A DNA stretch of 59,286 bases from a virus, in the IMG/VR virus record IMGVR_UViG_3300045994_000112, positions 1-59,286 of that record; one strand, written 5' to 3'. Each line of letters starts with the position of its first letter. The first letter of the stretch is position 1. The notes below the pieces were generated by a model. It was given only the letters and a program-made list of their open reading frames with translations, was not told the origin of the DNA and did no database searches. Positions 33,710-40,991 of the stretch are shown in pieces. A program made the translations under genes and the position numbers.

Positions 33710-33783
33710 TGGCGGGCCGACAAGAACTCGAATCTTGACTGACGGTTTTGGAGACCGTAGTGCTGCCATTACACTATCAACCC
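33710..33783 (-). tRNA. tRNA-Trp(CCA)
   Basis: Loop CTCCAAA gives CCA (TGG), G73. CCA tail encoded. Confidence 0.93.
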
Positions 33784-33796
33784 ATATTACTATTTA

Positions 33797-33871
33797 TGGT
33801 GCATCGACTTGGAATTGAACCAAGACTCAACCGATTATGAGTCGGACGCTTTACCATTAAGCTATCGACGC
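33797..33871 (-). tRNA. tRNA-Met(CAT)
   Basis: Loop CTCATAA gives CAT. Full acceptor pairing, so elongator Met or Ile2. CCA encoded. Confidence 0.9.
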
Positions 33872-33876
33872 ATAAA

Positions 33877-33986
33877 CCATATAGAAGTGCATTAGTTTCC
33901 TAGCTTTCGGTAGACATGCCTGTCCTTTCGGGTAGCCCCTGCGTCCAGTTGCTAGGTACCCCAACCGTAAATACACTTCTATATGG
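33877..33986 (-). ncRNA. structured RNA, type III element b
   Basis: 13-bp stem CCATATAGAAGTG/CACTTCTATATGG closing about 85 nt. Same position-specific bases as element a, with compensated change at the centre. Confidence 0.55.
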
Positions 33987-33997
33987 CCACTGCAAAG

Positions 33998-34071
33998 TGG
34001 TAGGACTGGAGAGAATCGAACTCTCATAGACCGGTTAAAAGCCGGATATTCTGCCATTGAATTACAATCCC
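33998..34071 (-). tRNA. tRNA-Lys(TTT)
   Basis: Loop CTTTTAA gives TTT (AAA). CCA encoded. Confidence 0.93.
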
Positions 34072-34075
34072 ATAT

Positions 34076-34151
34076 TGGTCCATCGCCTCGGAATCGAACC
34101 GAGTATCCTCCGGGTAAGAGCCGGTTGCTTCGCCACTAAAGCTTGCAATGG
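34076..34151 (-). tRNA. tRNA-Lys(CTT)
   Basis: Loop CTCTTAC gives CTT (AAG). CCA encoded. Confidence 0.92.
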
Positions 34152-34282
34152 ATAGTACGTATTAAAATTATCTTTTACGTGCTATCCAGGACCATACATG
34201 GGATCTAGGATAACACTATATTTTCGCGGAGTCCCGTTTCATATAGTACCTTCTTTCATTAAAATTTAAACTAACACAAAAT
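34152..34282. other. spacer with two hairpins
   Basis: GGATAG-ACGT...ACGT-CTATCC (34150-34187, reaching into the tRNA-Lys 5' end) and ACTATAT...ATATAGT (about 34219-34247). No gene. Confidence 0.4.
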
Positions 34283-34356
34283 TGGGGGCGTCTGTTAGTG
34301 GCGTCTAACATCTCTCTGGTTACTGACCGAGCGTATTTCATTATACTAAGCTACCC
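34283..34356 (-). tRNA. degenerate tRNA-like gene
   Basis: Encoded CCA and a D-arm-like region, but poor acceptor pairing and a non-standard T arm (TGTTAG/CTAACA). Confidence 0.35.
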
Positions 34357-34361
34357 ATAAC

Positions 34362-34420
34362 TGGTGCAGAACCATACGGTTTTTATTCGGCCCAAGGTAC
34401 GACGCTTGAGGCAAACTGCA
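34362..34420 (-). tRNA. truncated tRNA-like sequence
   Basis: 59 nt with GCAG/CTGC ends, A73 and CCA. No canonical arms. Confidence 0.3.
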
Positions 34421-34423
34421 AAT

Positions 34424-34515
34424 TGGCGTCGGCGTTTGTGAGTAGTGCGGAGTCATTTCGCACGATAGCTACAAGGCTTTACCCGAAGGCAGTCGCCGTC
34501 TTTTACTCTACCGAC
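34424..34515 (-). tRNA. degenerate tRNA-like sequence with G73
   Basis: Acceptor GTCGG/CCGAC, CCA encoded, a GTGCG/CGCAC arm where a variable arm would be, but no TTCGA T-loop. Confidence 0.35.
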
Positions 34516-34521
34516 ATAACT

Positions 34522-34592
34522 TGGTGCACCTAAGGAGAATCAAACTCCTCTACGTTCGGCTTCAAATCCGACTCGCAATATCAATCTAGCGC
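34522..34592 (-). tRNA. atypical tRNA, anticodon TGA or TTG
   Basis: CCA encoded, T arm with TTTGATT loop, reduced D arm. The anticodon loop (ATTTGAAG) fits TGA or TTG. Confidence 0.5.
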
Positions 34593-34597
34593 ATAAC

Positions 34598-34671
34598 TGG
34601 AGCGGGGTAGGAGAATCGAACTCCTCGCTTTAGCTTGGAAGGCTAAGGTATTACCACTATACGAACCCCGC
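34598..34671 (-). tRNA. tRNA-Gly(TCC)
   Basis: Loop CTTCCAA gives TCC (GGA). CCA encoded. Confidence 0.93.
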
Positions 34672-34677
34672 ATTTAA

Positions 34678-34856
34678 ATTGTTTTAAGGCTGACGTTTGT
34701 GCTTGCGTACAGGATTCGAACCTGCCCATCCGGGTTTAAAGCCCAGTATGCTATCCACTACATCAACGTAATCTCCTTACCAACCATACTGCAATACTTA
34801 TGGACAGGAGTCAAACTTCAGACTGCTTCAAATTGCAGTTATCAGCCTTAAAACAA
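34678..34856 (-). ncRNA. structured RNA, type II element c, with tRNA-like body
   Basis: Same GTTTTAAGGCTGA terminal stem as 29823-30001, closing at TCAGCCTTAAAAC or one base shorter. Inside is a tRNA-like fold with anticodon arm CTGGG-CTTTAAA-CCCGG (triplet TTA, complementary to the TAA stop), T arm GCAGG-TTCGAAT-CCTGT, weak acceptor pairing and no CCA. Confidence 0.6.
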
Positions 34857-34866
34857 CTAACTAAAA

Positions 34867-35036
34867 TCATTACCAATAGCACACGGAATCGAACCGTAAA
34901 GTCTGTATTACTGACTGCGACCACGCCAAGCTCATGCATAAACCTTTATGCTATCTTGCTGTTACTGCCTGGGATTCCGAGCCCCAATGCGCCGAAGCCA
35001 GTCCCGTGAATGACTCAGTAACAACGGATAATGAAA
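34867..35036 (-). ncRNA. structured spacer RNA with T-arm
   Basis: Outer TCATTA/TAATGA stem, inner TGTTACTG/CAGTAACA stem and a T-arm-like ACGG-TTCGATT-CCGT. No CCA end. Confidence 0.45.
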
Positions 35037-35388
35037 ACTAACAAATATGACCTGCCGCTACGTTTGGACTCTTACCACAGTTTTTCTCGAGGGTACAAGC
35101 CCCGACGCTGTTTATGGCCTTTTCAGGAACATCACTGCAAAGAGCACCGCGGAAGGATGATGCCCTACTGTTTACTTTTCGGTTAATTACTCCGACTAAT
35201 TAGATGGGAATACGCGGCGCCTACTAGGAACTCAATGTTCCGTTCGACTTCTGTCCCCGGCAGCATCACCGCCGACACAATTTTTCATACCCTACTGGAC
35301 CGACTTTGCTCATCGTTTGTCAATCGCGTCTGCTTGAACTACCAATGCACATTTGATTGAAGACCGCGGCGAACCCACGGCTCGGCAC
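35037..35388 (-). other. 352-nt non-coding stretch, possible structured RNA
   Basis: No convincing coding frame or tRNA. GC-rich blocks suggest structure. It is bounded by an 11-nt direct repeat that also flanks the GIY-YIG gene, so it may continue at 35998-36185 in an unoccupied form. Confidence 0.35.
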
Positions 35389-35399
35389 CCATCTACTAT
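35389..35399. repeat. direct repeat left of GIY-YIG gene
   Basis: CCATCTACTAT, repeated exactly at 35987-35997. Confidence 0.6.
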
Positions 35400-35421
35400 T
35401 GAAAAATGGTATCTTAGTATA

Positions 35422-35952
35422 CTATTTCTTTGCCCATCGTCGTTTTGCTGACTCGGACATTCTTTTTATTGTTTCCTCTGATCTGGGCTTGCATTTGCGG
35501 CCCTTCATCGCTTCGGAAACTTTCCTCTTTTGTTCTTCAGATTTTGGTTTCTTAGCACCTCGACGCACTGCTTCACGCAGGGCCTCGGGGTAATTCTCCA
35601 ACATTCTTTTCGACTGTTTTGCTTTATGCTCTTCTGATCTTGGTTTTTTAGGAATACCTAAATCATTTACATATCGCCAACCACAGCCGCCGCCTAAAAC
35701 TATGTTATACACATCAGTTCTTTGCAAGAACTCTGCGTTAACATAATGCCTTTCAGCTTCACGCATTGAGGCTTCGTCTTCGAAGTATTCCAAAATCGTT
35801 TTCGAAAAATTCTCTTTACCAGATTTTGCTATTGCTTGTCTGATTATTTTTCCACTGCCCATATAACCATCATTTAAGTTCTTGGTTTTATGGACGCCGA
35901 CATAAATCATTCCGTTAGTAGTGTTCTTGATCTCGTACAAATAAAAATGCAT
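35422..35952 (-). CDS. GIY-YIG homing endonuclease
   Basis: 176 residues. MHFYLYEIKNTTNGMIYVGVHK is the GIY-YIG motif (YxYxIxN...xYVG), followed by a catalytic-like REAERHYVNAEF near residue 65. The C-terminal half has repeated NUMOD3-type modules (KPRSEEHKAKQSKRM, KPKSEEQKRKVSEAMKG, KPRSEETIKRMSES). T4 Seg endonucleases share this build. Flanked by 11-nt direct repeats. A late promoter TATAAATA lies at 35967-35974. Confidence 0.9.
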   Translation of the reverse strand: MHFYLYEIKNTTNGMIYVGVHKTKNLNDGYMGSGKIIRQAIAKSGKENFSKTILEYFEDEASMREAERHYVNAEFLQRTDVYNIVLGGGCGWRYVNDLGIPKKPRSEEHKAKQSKRMLENYPEALREAVRRGAKKPKSEEQKRKVSEAMKGRKCKPRSEETIKRMSESAKRRWAKK

Positions 35953-35966
35953 ATAGCCTCCTACTT

Positions 35967-35974
35967 TATTTATA
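35967..35974 (-). promoter_or_regulatory. T4-type late promoter
   Basis: TATAAATA, 16 nt before the ATG, with AGGAGG between. Confidence 0.65.
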
Positions 35975-35986
35975 CAAAATGTGTCG

Positions 35987-35997
35987 CCATCTACTAT
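35987..35997. repeat. direct repeat right of GIY-YIG gene
   Basis: CCATCTACTAT, exact copy of 35389-35399. Confidence 0.6.
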
Positions 35998-36185
35998 CTT
36001 ACTAACCTGTGTCTTAGTATTAGTCCCAGAGTATATTCACATGCACAGAGGACTGGGCTCCATGTGCTGCTACATGATTTGCAGGCCTGTTACAAAAGGT
36101 TCTCTAATGTCAGGTTCCTTTATCCGCTTATCCTAGTCCCGCTGGTGTCCGAAGGCCGTGCGCTAACCAAGATAAGTTTCAGCTA
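35998..36185 (-). other. 188-nt non-coding stretch
   Basis: No gene seen. GC-rich and probably structured; may be the other part of the 35037-35388 element. Confidence 0.3.
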
Positions 36186-36297
36186 ATCATATATAAACTC
36201 ACTCGCATCTGCCTTTTTGAGCCGCGTGTTCTATCCCTTAGCTTCGGCCTAGGACCAATCAGGATGTGCACATGTACACTAGAGCTTATATATGATC
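36186..36297 (-). ncRNA. structured RNA closed by ATCATATATAA stem
   Basis: 11-bp perfect terminal repeat ATCATATATAA/TTATATATGAT around a GC-richer interior. Similar in plan to the type III elements. Confidence 0.4.
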
Positions 36298-36354
36298 ACA
36301 ATCACTAAAACGCTTGCCGGCGTAAACGACCCCGGGGCGCTGATCGACTGTAAA

Positions 36355-36436
36355 TCATATTCAAACACATTATTTCCCCCGGGGCGTACCCCAGAGTTAA
36401 ATCATCCCTGATACAAACTAATGTACTTGAATATGA
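36355..36436 (-). ncRNA. structured RNA, type III element c
   Basis: TCATATTCAA...TTGAATATGA plus CATTA/TAATG, enclosing GGGG-TACG-CCCC. Base changes against elements a and b keep the stem paired. Confidence 0.5.
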
Positions 36437-36528
36437 CCCCTTATGCTTCGCAGCATCTTCACGATGTAGCGGACTGTTAAAGCGTATTGCCACAAACTTG
36501 GGCTCAGCACTGTCATCAGCAAAGGGAT

Positions 36529-36557
36529 ATCATAACCATTAAATTTTTAAAGAACAA
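36529..36557 (-). promoter_or_regulatory. sigma70-like promoter reading into the left tRNA block
   Basis: Minus strand: -35 TTGTTC, 17-bp spacer, -10 TATGAT. Confidence 0.6.
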
Positions 36558-36721
36558 GTATTGTCTGTTAGGTAAGTTAGATGGGAGATTTCCCTTACCC
36601 TGTTACTCTGTATCAGTCTACCCTAAAGTAGCATCAACCTGCGGCTCCCCGTGCACGAACAGACAAAAACTTTTTAACGAACATCTAGCAGCTAACTCGA
36701 TCATTTACTGCTTAAGTACCT

Positions 36722-36750
36722 ATTGTACATTAAAGTTAATTTAGTGTCAA
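36722..36750 (-). promoter_or_regulatory. early promoter, array cluster copy 1
   Basis: Minus strand: TTGACA, 17 bp, TACAAT; TTTAATG before the -10. Confidence 0.87.
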
Positions 36751-36818
36751 ACACTTTGTTTCTATCCCTTAGCAAGCTTAGGATTTCTTCACTTAGTGCT
36801 TTATCTAACTTAAGTCTT

Positions 36819-36847
36819 ATTGTACATTAAAACCTATTAAGCGTCAA
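36819..36847 (-). promoter_or_regulatory. early promoter, array cluster copy 2
   Basis: Minus strand: TTGACG, 17 bp, TACAAT. Confidence 0.87.
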
Positions 36848-36902
36848 CTTAGTTTGGCAATCTTTTTACTTACCGCCAACCACCTCATCAACTTAAGTAC
36901 CT

Positions 36903-36931
36903 ATTGTACATTAAAACGTTTATTACGTCAA
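36903..36931 (-). promoter_or_regulatory. early promoter, array cluster copy 3
   Basis: Minus strand: TTGACG, 17 bp, TACAAT. The -35 overlaps the end of the iscA gene. Confidence 0.87.
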
Positions 36932-37248
36932 ATCCTGAAGCTTTCGCCACATCCACAACGATCTCGCTCGTTTGGGTTGTTGAAGCGGAATCCCTCATTC
37001 AATCCTTCACGTACATAGTCCACTTCCATGCCTTGTAAATAGGCACAGCTCTTAGGGTCAACGAACAGTTTGCAGTCCTTGCATTCAATGCAAAGGTCTT
37101 CTGCTTGCGCTTCGTCTACGTACTCTAGCACGTATGCTAGTCCACTGCAACCTGTTGTCTTAACGCCAAGACGGATACCGGCACCTTTACCACGCTTTGC
37201 GATAACTTGCTGTATCTTTCTAGCTGCTTTATCAGTCAGTGACAACAT
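36928..37248 (-). CDS. iscA: A-type iron-sulfur carrier (IscA/ErpA family)
   Basis: 106 residues from MLSLTDKAARKIQQV. The three carrier cysteines are present: TTGCSGLAY near residue 35 and CGCGESF at the end. These proteins pass Fe-S clusters to apo-enzymes. The internal segment EDLCIECKDCKLFVDPKS has extra cysteines. It starts inside the end of the iscU reading frame, so the two are coupled. The phage has several Fe-S (radical SAM) enzymes that could need clusters. Confidence 0.9.
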   Translation of the reverse strand: MLSLTDKAARKIQQVIAKRGKGAGIRLGVKTTGCSGLAYVLEYVDEAQAEDLCIECKDCKLFVDPKSCAYLQGMEVDYVREGLNEGFRFNNPNERDRCGCGESFRI

Positions 37249-37625
37249 GCTTTGCCTTGTAATCTGCAACCGCTGCCTTGATAGCATCTTCTGCAAGAAT
37301 AGAGCAATGGATCTTTACTGGTGGCAGAGCGAGTTCTTCTGCGATTGTACTGTTTTTCAGGGACGCGGCTTCGTCCAGTGTTTTTCCTTTGACCCATTCT
37401 GTCACTAATGATGACGATGCAATGGCTGATCCGCAACCGTAAGTCTTAAATCGTGCATCAGTGATGATGCCGTCTACCACTTTGATTTGTAGCTTCATTA
37501 CATCGTCAACAACCGCAAGCTGGGGCACCAACCATCCCGGTCCCAACTTGCGCATCTCCTTTACCGAACGACCCTACGTTCCTCGGGTTTTCATAATGGT
37601 CAATCACAGCATTTGAATAAGCCAT
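37232..37625 (-). pseudogene. iscU: iscU scaffold gene with a frameshift
   Basis: The gene begins at the ATG at 37625 (MAYSNAVIDHYENPRNVGSFG...) after GGAGG and is an IscU of proteobacterial type, but the frame stops at 37506-37508 (APACGC then TGA). From there the rest of IscU (DVMKLQIKV, FKTYGCGSAIASSSLV, CSILAEDAIKAA) continues in another frame to 37232. The join would be in frame if the four bases TGTT after GCTTGCGGT were absent. So this copy looks broken, or needs a frameshift, right after the first ligand Cys. The downstream piece has its own in-frame ATG at 37555. Confidence 0.85.
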
Positions 37626-38208
37626 AATAACCTCCTTTTAAAAATCTTATTACGTGCATAGGTTGATAGCTATCCCACTTAGCACGATTGTCTGCACCCT
37701 TGAGGAACTGAATATTTTTCTTGCTCCCCAATACTTCAGCCGGTAGTCCTAATTCATATCCCTGTTTGTAGGGGACGACATGGTCTACTTGCCAATCTGT
37801 TTTTCTTTTACCGCAAGTGGGGACATATTCTCCTGCTTGCTTCATTGCCTTAATCGTTCTATAAGTTGCCTTGCGTACCATTCCCTTATACACTGCTAAC
37901 TCACTGTTAGCTGGTTTTTTAGGACGTCGATTATTAACTGCTCCGTCTCTATTGGGGTTATTGGTGAGCCACTTTTGACTCTGCTTTTCGTTTGGCAAAC
38001 CCTTGTTCCATCCGTGCCCTTTTTTAAGGCCGTCATGGTTTTGTTTCTCTTTTTGCTCTGCTGTTAGCTTAACCCCTTTGTTCCAAGCTTTATTACCTGG
38101 ACGATTAATAGGGTTTTTGCATGGCGCAGAGCAATAAAGCACATACCTGGGTTTAGTTTCAAACAGGTTGCCGCAAAACTTACAAACAGACGATATTCCG
38201 TATTTCAT
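37600..38208 (-). CDS. HNH-type endonuclease with zinc finger
   Basis: About 202 residues from MKYGISSVCKFCGNLF. An N-terminal CxxC...C zinc finger (YCSAPCKNP) and repeats of WNKG (AWNKGVKL, GWNKGLPN) lead to WQVDHVVPYKQGYELG and IQFLKGADNRAKW near the C-terminus, a degenerate HNH site (DH...). Its last codons overlap the iscU start. CATAAATAC lies 4 nt before the ATG (leaderless type). Confidence 0.72.
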   Translation of the reverse strand: MKYGISSVCKFCGNLFETKPRYVLYCSAPCKNPINRPGNKAWNKGVKLTAEQKEKQNHDGLKKGHGWNKGLPNEKQSQKWLTNNPNRDGAVNNRRPKKPANSELAVYKGMVRKATYRTIKAMKQAGEYVPTCGKRKTDWQVDHVVPYKQGYELGLPAEVLGSKKNIQFLKGADNRAKWDSYQPMHVIRFLKGGYYGLFKCCD

Positions 38209-38501
38209 ACAGTATTTATGTTGGTGCGCCCGTTTGCGAGTTTTTCCTGGCTCTTGTGCATCAAAGCACCGTACTTCAATGTGAACATGAATGTGTCGTC
38301 TGTTGCTACAGTGAACACAGCCCATGCTTTGTTAACTTTTCCCCAGCGGTAGTCTCGTTCACGTTCGTAATTGAACGTGTAAAAATCCGCATCTAATTCT
38401 GTCTCCATTGCCCACATCAAGATATCGTCTACGAATTCTTGGCGGGCATACTTGTGCTCATCCCTGTGAAGGTGGACGGGCATTTCGATTCTAACTTTCA
38501 T
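38205..38501 (-). CDS. hypothetical protein
   Basis: 98 residues from MKVRIEMPVHLHRDE with an AAAGGAG site 5 nt upstream. An alternating strand pattern and RERDYRWGKVNKAWAVFTVAT. Not recognised. It overlaps the HNH start by 4 nt. Confidence 0.6.
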   Translation of the reverse strand: MKVRIEMPVHLHRDEHKYARQEFVDDILMWAMETELDADFYTFNYERERDYRWGKVNKAWAVFTVATDDTFMFTLKYGALMHKSQEKLANGRTNINTV

Positions 38502-38571
38502 TTTCGCTCCTTTGTTTTTCAACAATGGGAAGCGGTGAAGTGTGGTAAATAAAACATTTTTGTTTCCTTAT

Positions 38572-38704
38572 TGGTGGAGCATTCGGGAGTTGAACCCGTC
38601 TCTTGGAACCTTTTGTCACCCTTGCGGGTCTAGCTTGATGATAAATCTCTGCTTGGCTTCTATCAACGTTCAGGATAGATTTGAGCCGACCTACACTATG
38701 CCCC
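38572..38704 (-). ncRNA. tRNA-like RNA with a long insertion
   Basis: Acceptor GGGGCAT/ATGCTCC with G3-U70 and A73 (alanine identity), T arm CGGG-TTCAACT-CCCG, encoded CCA, but 133 nt long. The middle has a TCTATC/GATAGA hairpin nested in GGCT/AGCC and an ACCC-GCAA-GGGT hairpin instead of D and anticodon arms. tmRNA-like in its ends, but no convincing tag reading frame. Confidence 0.55.
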
Positions 38705-38708
38705 GTAT

Positions 38709-38762
38709 TGGTGGTCGGCCCACAGAGTCATGACCTCTGAATGCGCCCGGGCAATGCCGACC
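38709..38762 (-). ncRNA. 54-nt tRNA minihelix-like RNA
   Basis: Perfect 7-bp acceptor GGTCGGC/GCCGACC, A73, CCA, and one arm CAGAG-GTCATGA-CTCTG. No D or anticodon arm. Confidence 0.45.
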
Positions 38763-38768
38763 GTAAAA

Positions 38769-38855
38769 TGGCGGAGAATAATGGAATCGAACCATCACCG
38801 CTTTCGCAGTGGGGACGCTTTCCAAGCGCCGTAACCCCCAGGGTACCTACTCTCC
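38769..38855 (-). tRNA. tRNA-Ser(GGA)
   Basis: Class II, G73, loop TTGGAAA gives GGA (TCC). CCA encoded. Confidence 0.92.
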
Positions 38856-38865
38856 TAAATTTAAT

Positions 38866-38955
38866 AAGCAGACTGAAATAATATGCTGGGTTCTTGCAAC
38901 CCTTCTTCTGGCTTAGTGTTCCTCATATCATGCCCGTTTCAGTCAGGCTCTGCTT
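38866..38955 (-). ncRNA. structured spacer RNA
   Basis: Nested stems AAGCAGA/TCTGCTT and ACTGAAA/TTTCAGT, inner hairpin GGGTT/AACCC. Between two tRNA-Ser genes. Confidence 0.5.
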
Positions 38956-38959
38956 AACT

Positions 38960-39049
38960 TGGCGGGGCGTAATAGAATCGAACTATCACCGGGTACTAGC
39001 CAGTGGGCGAGTTTTCAAGGCTCGTTAACTTCCAAAGTTCCTACACCCC
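38960..39049 (-). tRNA. tRNA-Ser(TGA)
   Basis: Class II, G73, loop CTTGAAA gives TGA (TCA). CCA encoded. Confidence 0.92.
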
Positions 39050-39063
39050 ATATTCATATTTAT

Positions 39064-39150
39064 TGGCGGATCATAATAGAATCGAACTATCACCGCTTTC
39101 GCAGTGGGTCGGTATTCGAAGCCGATTAACGCCCAGCGTACCTATGATCC
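39064..39150 (-). tRNA. tRNA-Ser(CGA)
   Basis: Class II, G73, loop TTCGAAT gives CGA (TCG). CCA encoded. Its 5' end overlaps the radical SAM gene's 3' end. Confidence 0.9.
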
Positions 39151-40346
39151 ATAATCTTTATCTTTTTAAATCCTGCATTAGTTGGATTCCCTGCTGGCTT
39201 TGCATTTTCTGGACATAAGCTGCAAGCAGGAATTTCATATAGCAAGTCATCAATAAACTTTTTAATTTTGGCAATCTCCCAATTTGGATTGCCGGGCTCG
39301 TAGCTACTAGCTACCGCCATTTGTTCTTTTGTTGCATCAACTGCAAACTGTGCACTAAATTCGCCAAATACTGCAACTGGGCCGCATTTCCAAAGTCTAC
39401 CTCTGGCAAATTGATATGCTTGCCACTCAACTGAAGTAAAGCAGCAATTTGAATGTGCTACTCTTCCGTTGCCAGTTTGGAATTTAACAGTTTGCCCCAC
39501 TTGCGTAAGCATAGTGTCATAAAACTTATATGAATCCATTACTAGCAATGATACGCCATTAGCATCAGTGATTTTATATCCATCCGAAATTGGTTTTGGT
39601 GGTGCAAAATTAAACAATGTAATACATTCGTCTTGAATGTATTGCGGTAAATTTTTAAACTCATCAGGTCTGTTACATGCTGGCCAATCGTTGGCTTTGA
39701 TGGAGTTGTATTTTTCAATCCATGCTGTGTTGCTAACTGCTCCCCAGTTTTCATCGAATGAGAATAACTCCTTGCATTCATCTTGAATGGCTGATGGCAA
39801 ACTCTTAAAGTCAGACCTAAAATTACATGTTGGCCAATCTGCTAGTTTAATTTGTTTGTATTTTATGTCCCACCGACTACCTATTACTTCTGGTGTCAGG
39901 GATGCATGTACATCAGCAGCAAAATTTGCGCTGCTCTTTACATACGGTGCAATTAAAAATTGATCTATTCCAGTCTGCGCATTTTGCATTACTTCATTGC
40001 TGTGTGCAGACATCCTAACTGACAATCTTGGGTTTTTAAGTCGCTCGTACAATTCTGGCCAACGCGAGAACTGTGTACCATTTGTTAATATTTCTACCTT
40101 TGATGTGGGCCATAGACCCATAACGCCGTCTACCCACAACAAAAAATCTGGATTAAGCATAGGCTCACCACCCAAAATTACTATGTGTTTAATGTCGACA
40201 ATGGCCGCCCACTTGGTATACTCGGCTGAATAATCAGCCCAGCGTTCGTGGCCCTTAAACGTAAAATTGTTAAACCTATTACAGTCAGTGCAATTCAAAT
40301 TACATACGTTTGTGATGTAAAAATCTGCAAACTCGATTTCAATCAT
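39126..40346 (-). CDS. radical SAM protein
   Basis: 406 residues. FYITNVCNLNCTDCNRF near residue 12 holds CxxxCxxC for the 4Fe-4S cluster, and IVILGGEPMLNPD near 55 is the SAM-binding GGEP. CSLCPEN near the C-terminus may be part of an auxiliary cluster. Repeated WPxCNRPDEF / WPTCNFRSDF segments lie in the middle. Substrate unknown. Immediately downstream of the HD-GYP gene. Confidence 0.85.
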   Translation of the reverse strand: MIEIEFADFYITNVCNLNCTDCNRFNNFTFKGHERWADYSAEYTKWAAIVDIKHIVILGGEPMLNPDFLLWVDGVMGLWPTSKVEILTNGTQFSRWPELYERLKNPRLSVRMSAHSNEVMQNAQTGIDQFLIAPYVKSSANFAADVHASLTPEVIGSRWDIKYKQIKLADWPTCNFRSDFKSLPSAIQDECKELFSFDENWGAVSNTAWIEKYNSIKANDWPACNRPDEFKNLPQYIQDECITLFNFAPPKPISDGYKITDANGVSLLVMDSYKFYDTMLTQVGQTVKFQTGNGRVAHSNCCFTSVEWQAYQFARGRLWKCGPVAVFGEFSAQFAVDATKEQMAVASSYEPGNPNWEIAKIKKFIDDLLYEIPACSLCPENAKPAGNPTNAGFKKIKIMDHRYAGR

Positions 40347-40991
40347 TTATTGATGTTTATATGTTTCTATATATTTTACCACATTGGTATCAAACCATTG
40401 TGGGTTTGCATGTAAGTAATCAATTGTTTTACTTAATGTCCACGGTGTTCTATAAGGGCGATTCGACATTAGTGCTTCCGCAACGTCACATGCCGCCAAT
40501 ATACGTATATTATGCGGAATTTGTTCCGCTGTCAATTTAAGTGGATAACCCGACCCATCTAATCGCTCATGATGCATATATGCAAAATCTACTAATGGCC
40601 ACGGTGATACTAAATTAGATAAAATAATTTTACCAATCGGCACATGCGTTTCCGCAATCATCCGCTCACCAGGAGTAAGTGGTCCAGCCTTAGAAATAAC
40701 ACTGTGGTGGACACCTATTTTGCCTATATCATGTATCAACGATCCAATTGTGACACCAATCATGTCATGGTATGATAACCCCATCTTGGATGCAACATGC
40801 GTTGCAATTTCTTCTGCAGAACACAAGTGATCACCTGTATGCGAGTCGTATGCTTGCATCATTGTGACTAGAGTTTCAAAGTGAGAACATATTGTTTTCA
40901 CTGTCATCTCATCAGGAGAATTACCCATGCTAGCCATGTAGTGCTGCAAAAACTCTTTACTTGCAAACATGGCTTTAGTATTAGGGTGCAT
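40347..40991 (-). CDS. HD-GYP domain protein (c-di-GMP phosphodiesterase type)
   Basis: 214 residues from MHPNTKAMFASKEF. SLIHDIGKIGVHHSV near residue 118 is the HDIGK metal site and YMHHERLDGSGYP near 165 is the HHExxDGxGYP motif that defines the family. HD-GYP enzymes hydrolyse cyclic di-GMP and control motility and biofilm. A phage copy could lower host c-di-GMP. Single domain, no sensor. CATAAATA lies 4 nt before the ATG. Confidence 0.9.
   Translation of the reverse strand: MHPNTKAMFASKEFLQHYMASMGNSPDEMTVKTICSHFETLVTMMQAYDSHTGDHLCSAEEIATHVASKMGLSYHDMIGVTIGSLIHDIGKIGVHHSVISKAGPLTPGERMIAETHVPIGKIILSNLVSPWPLVDFAYMHHERLDGSGYPLKLTAEQIPHNIRILAACDVAEALMSNRPYRTPWTLSKTIDYLHANPQWFDTNVVKYIETYKHQ

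Noticed and set aside
35037-36185. Group I intron hosting the GIY-YIG gene
   Set aside because: No convincing P7 / GACTA-type core or guanosine site seen, and no interrupted exon on either side.
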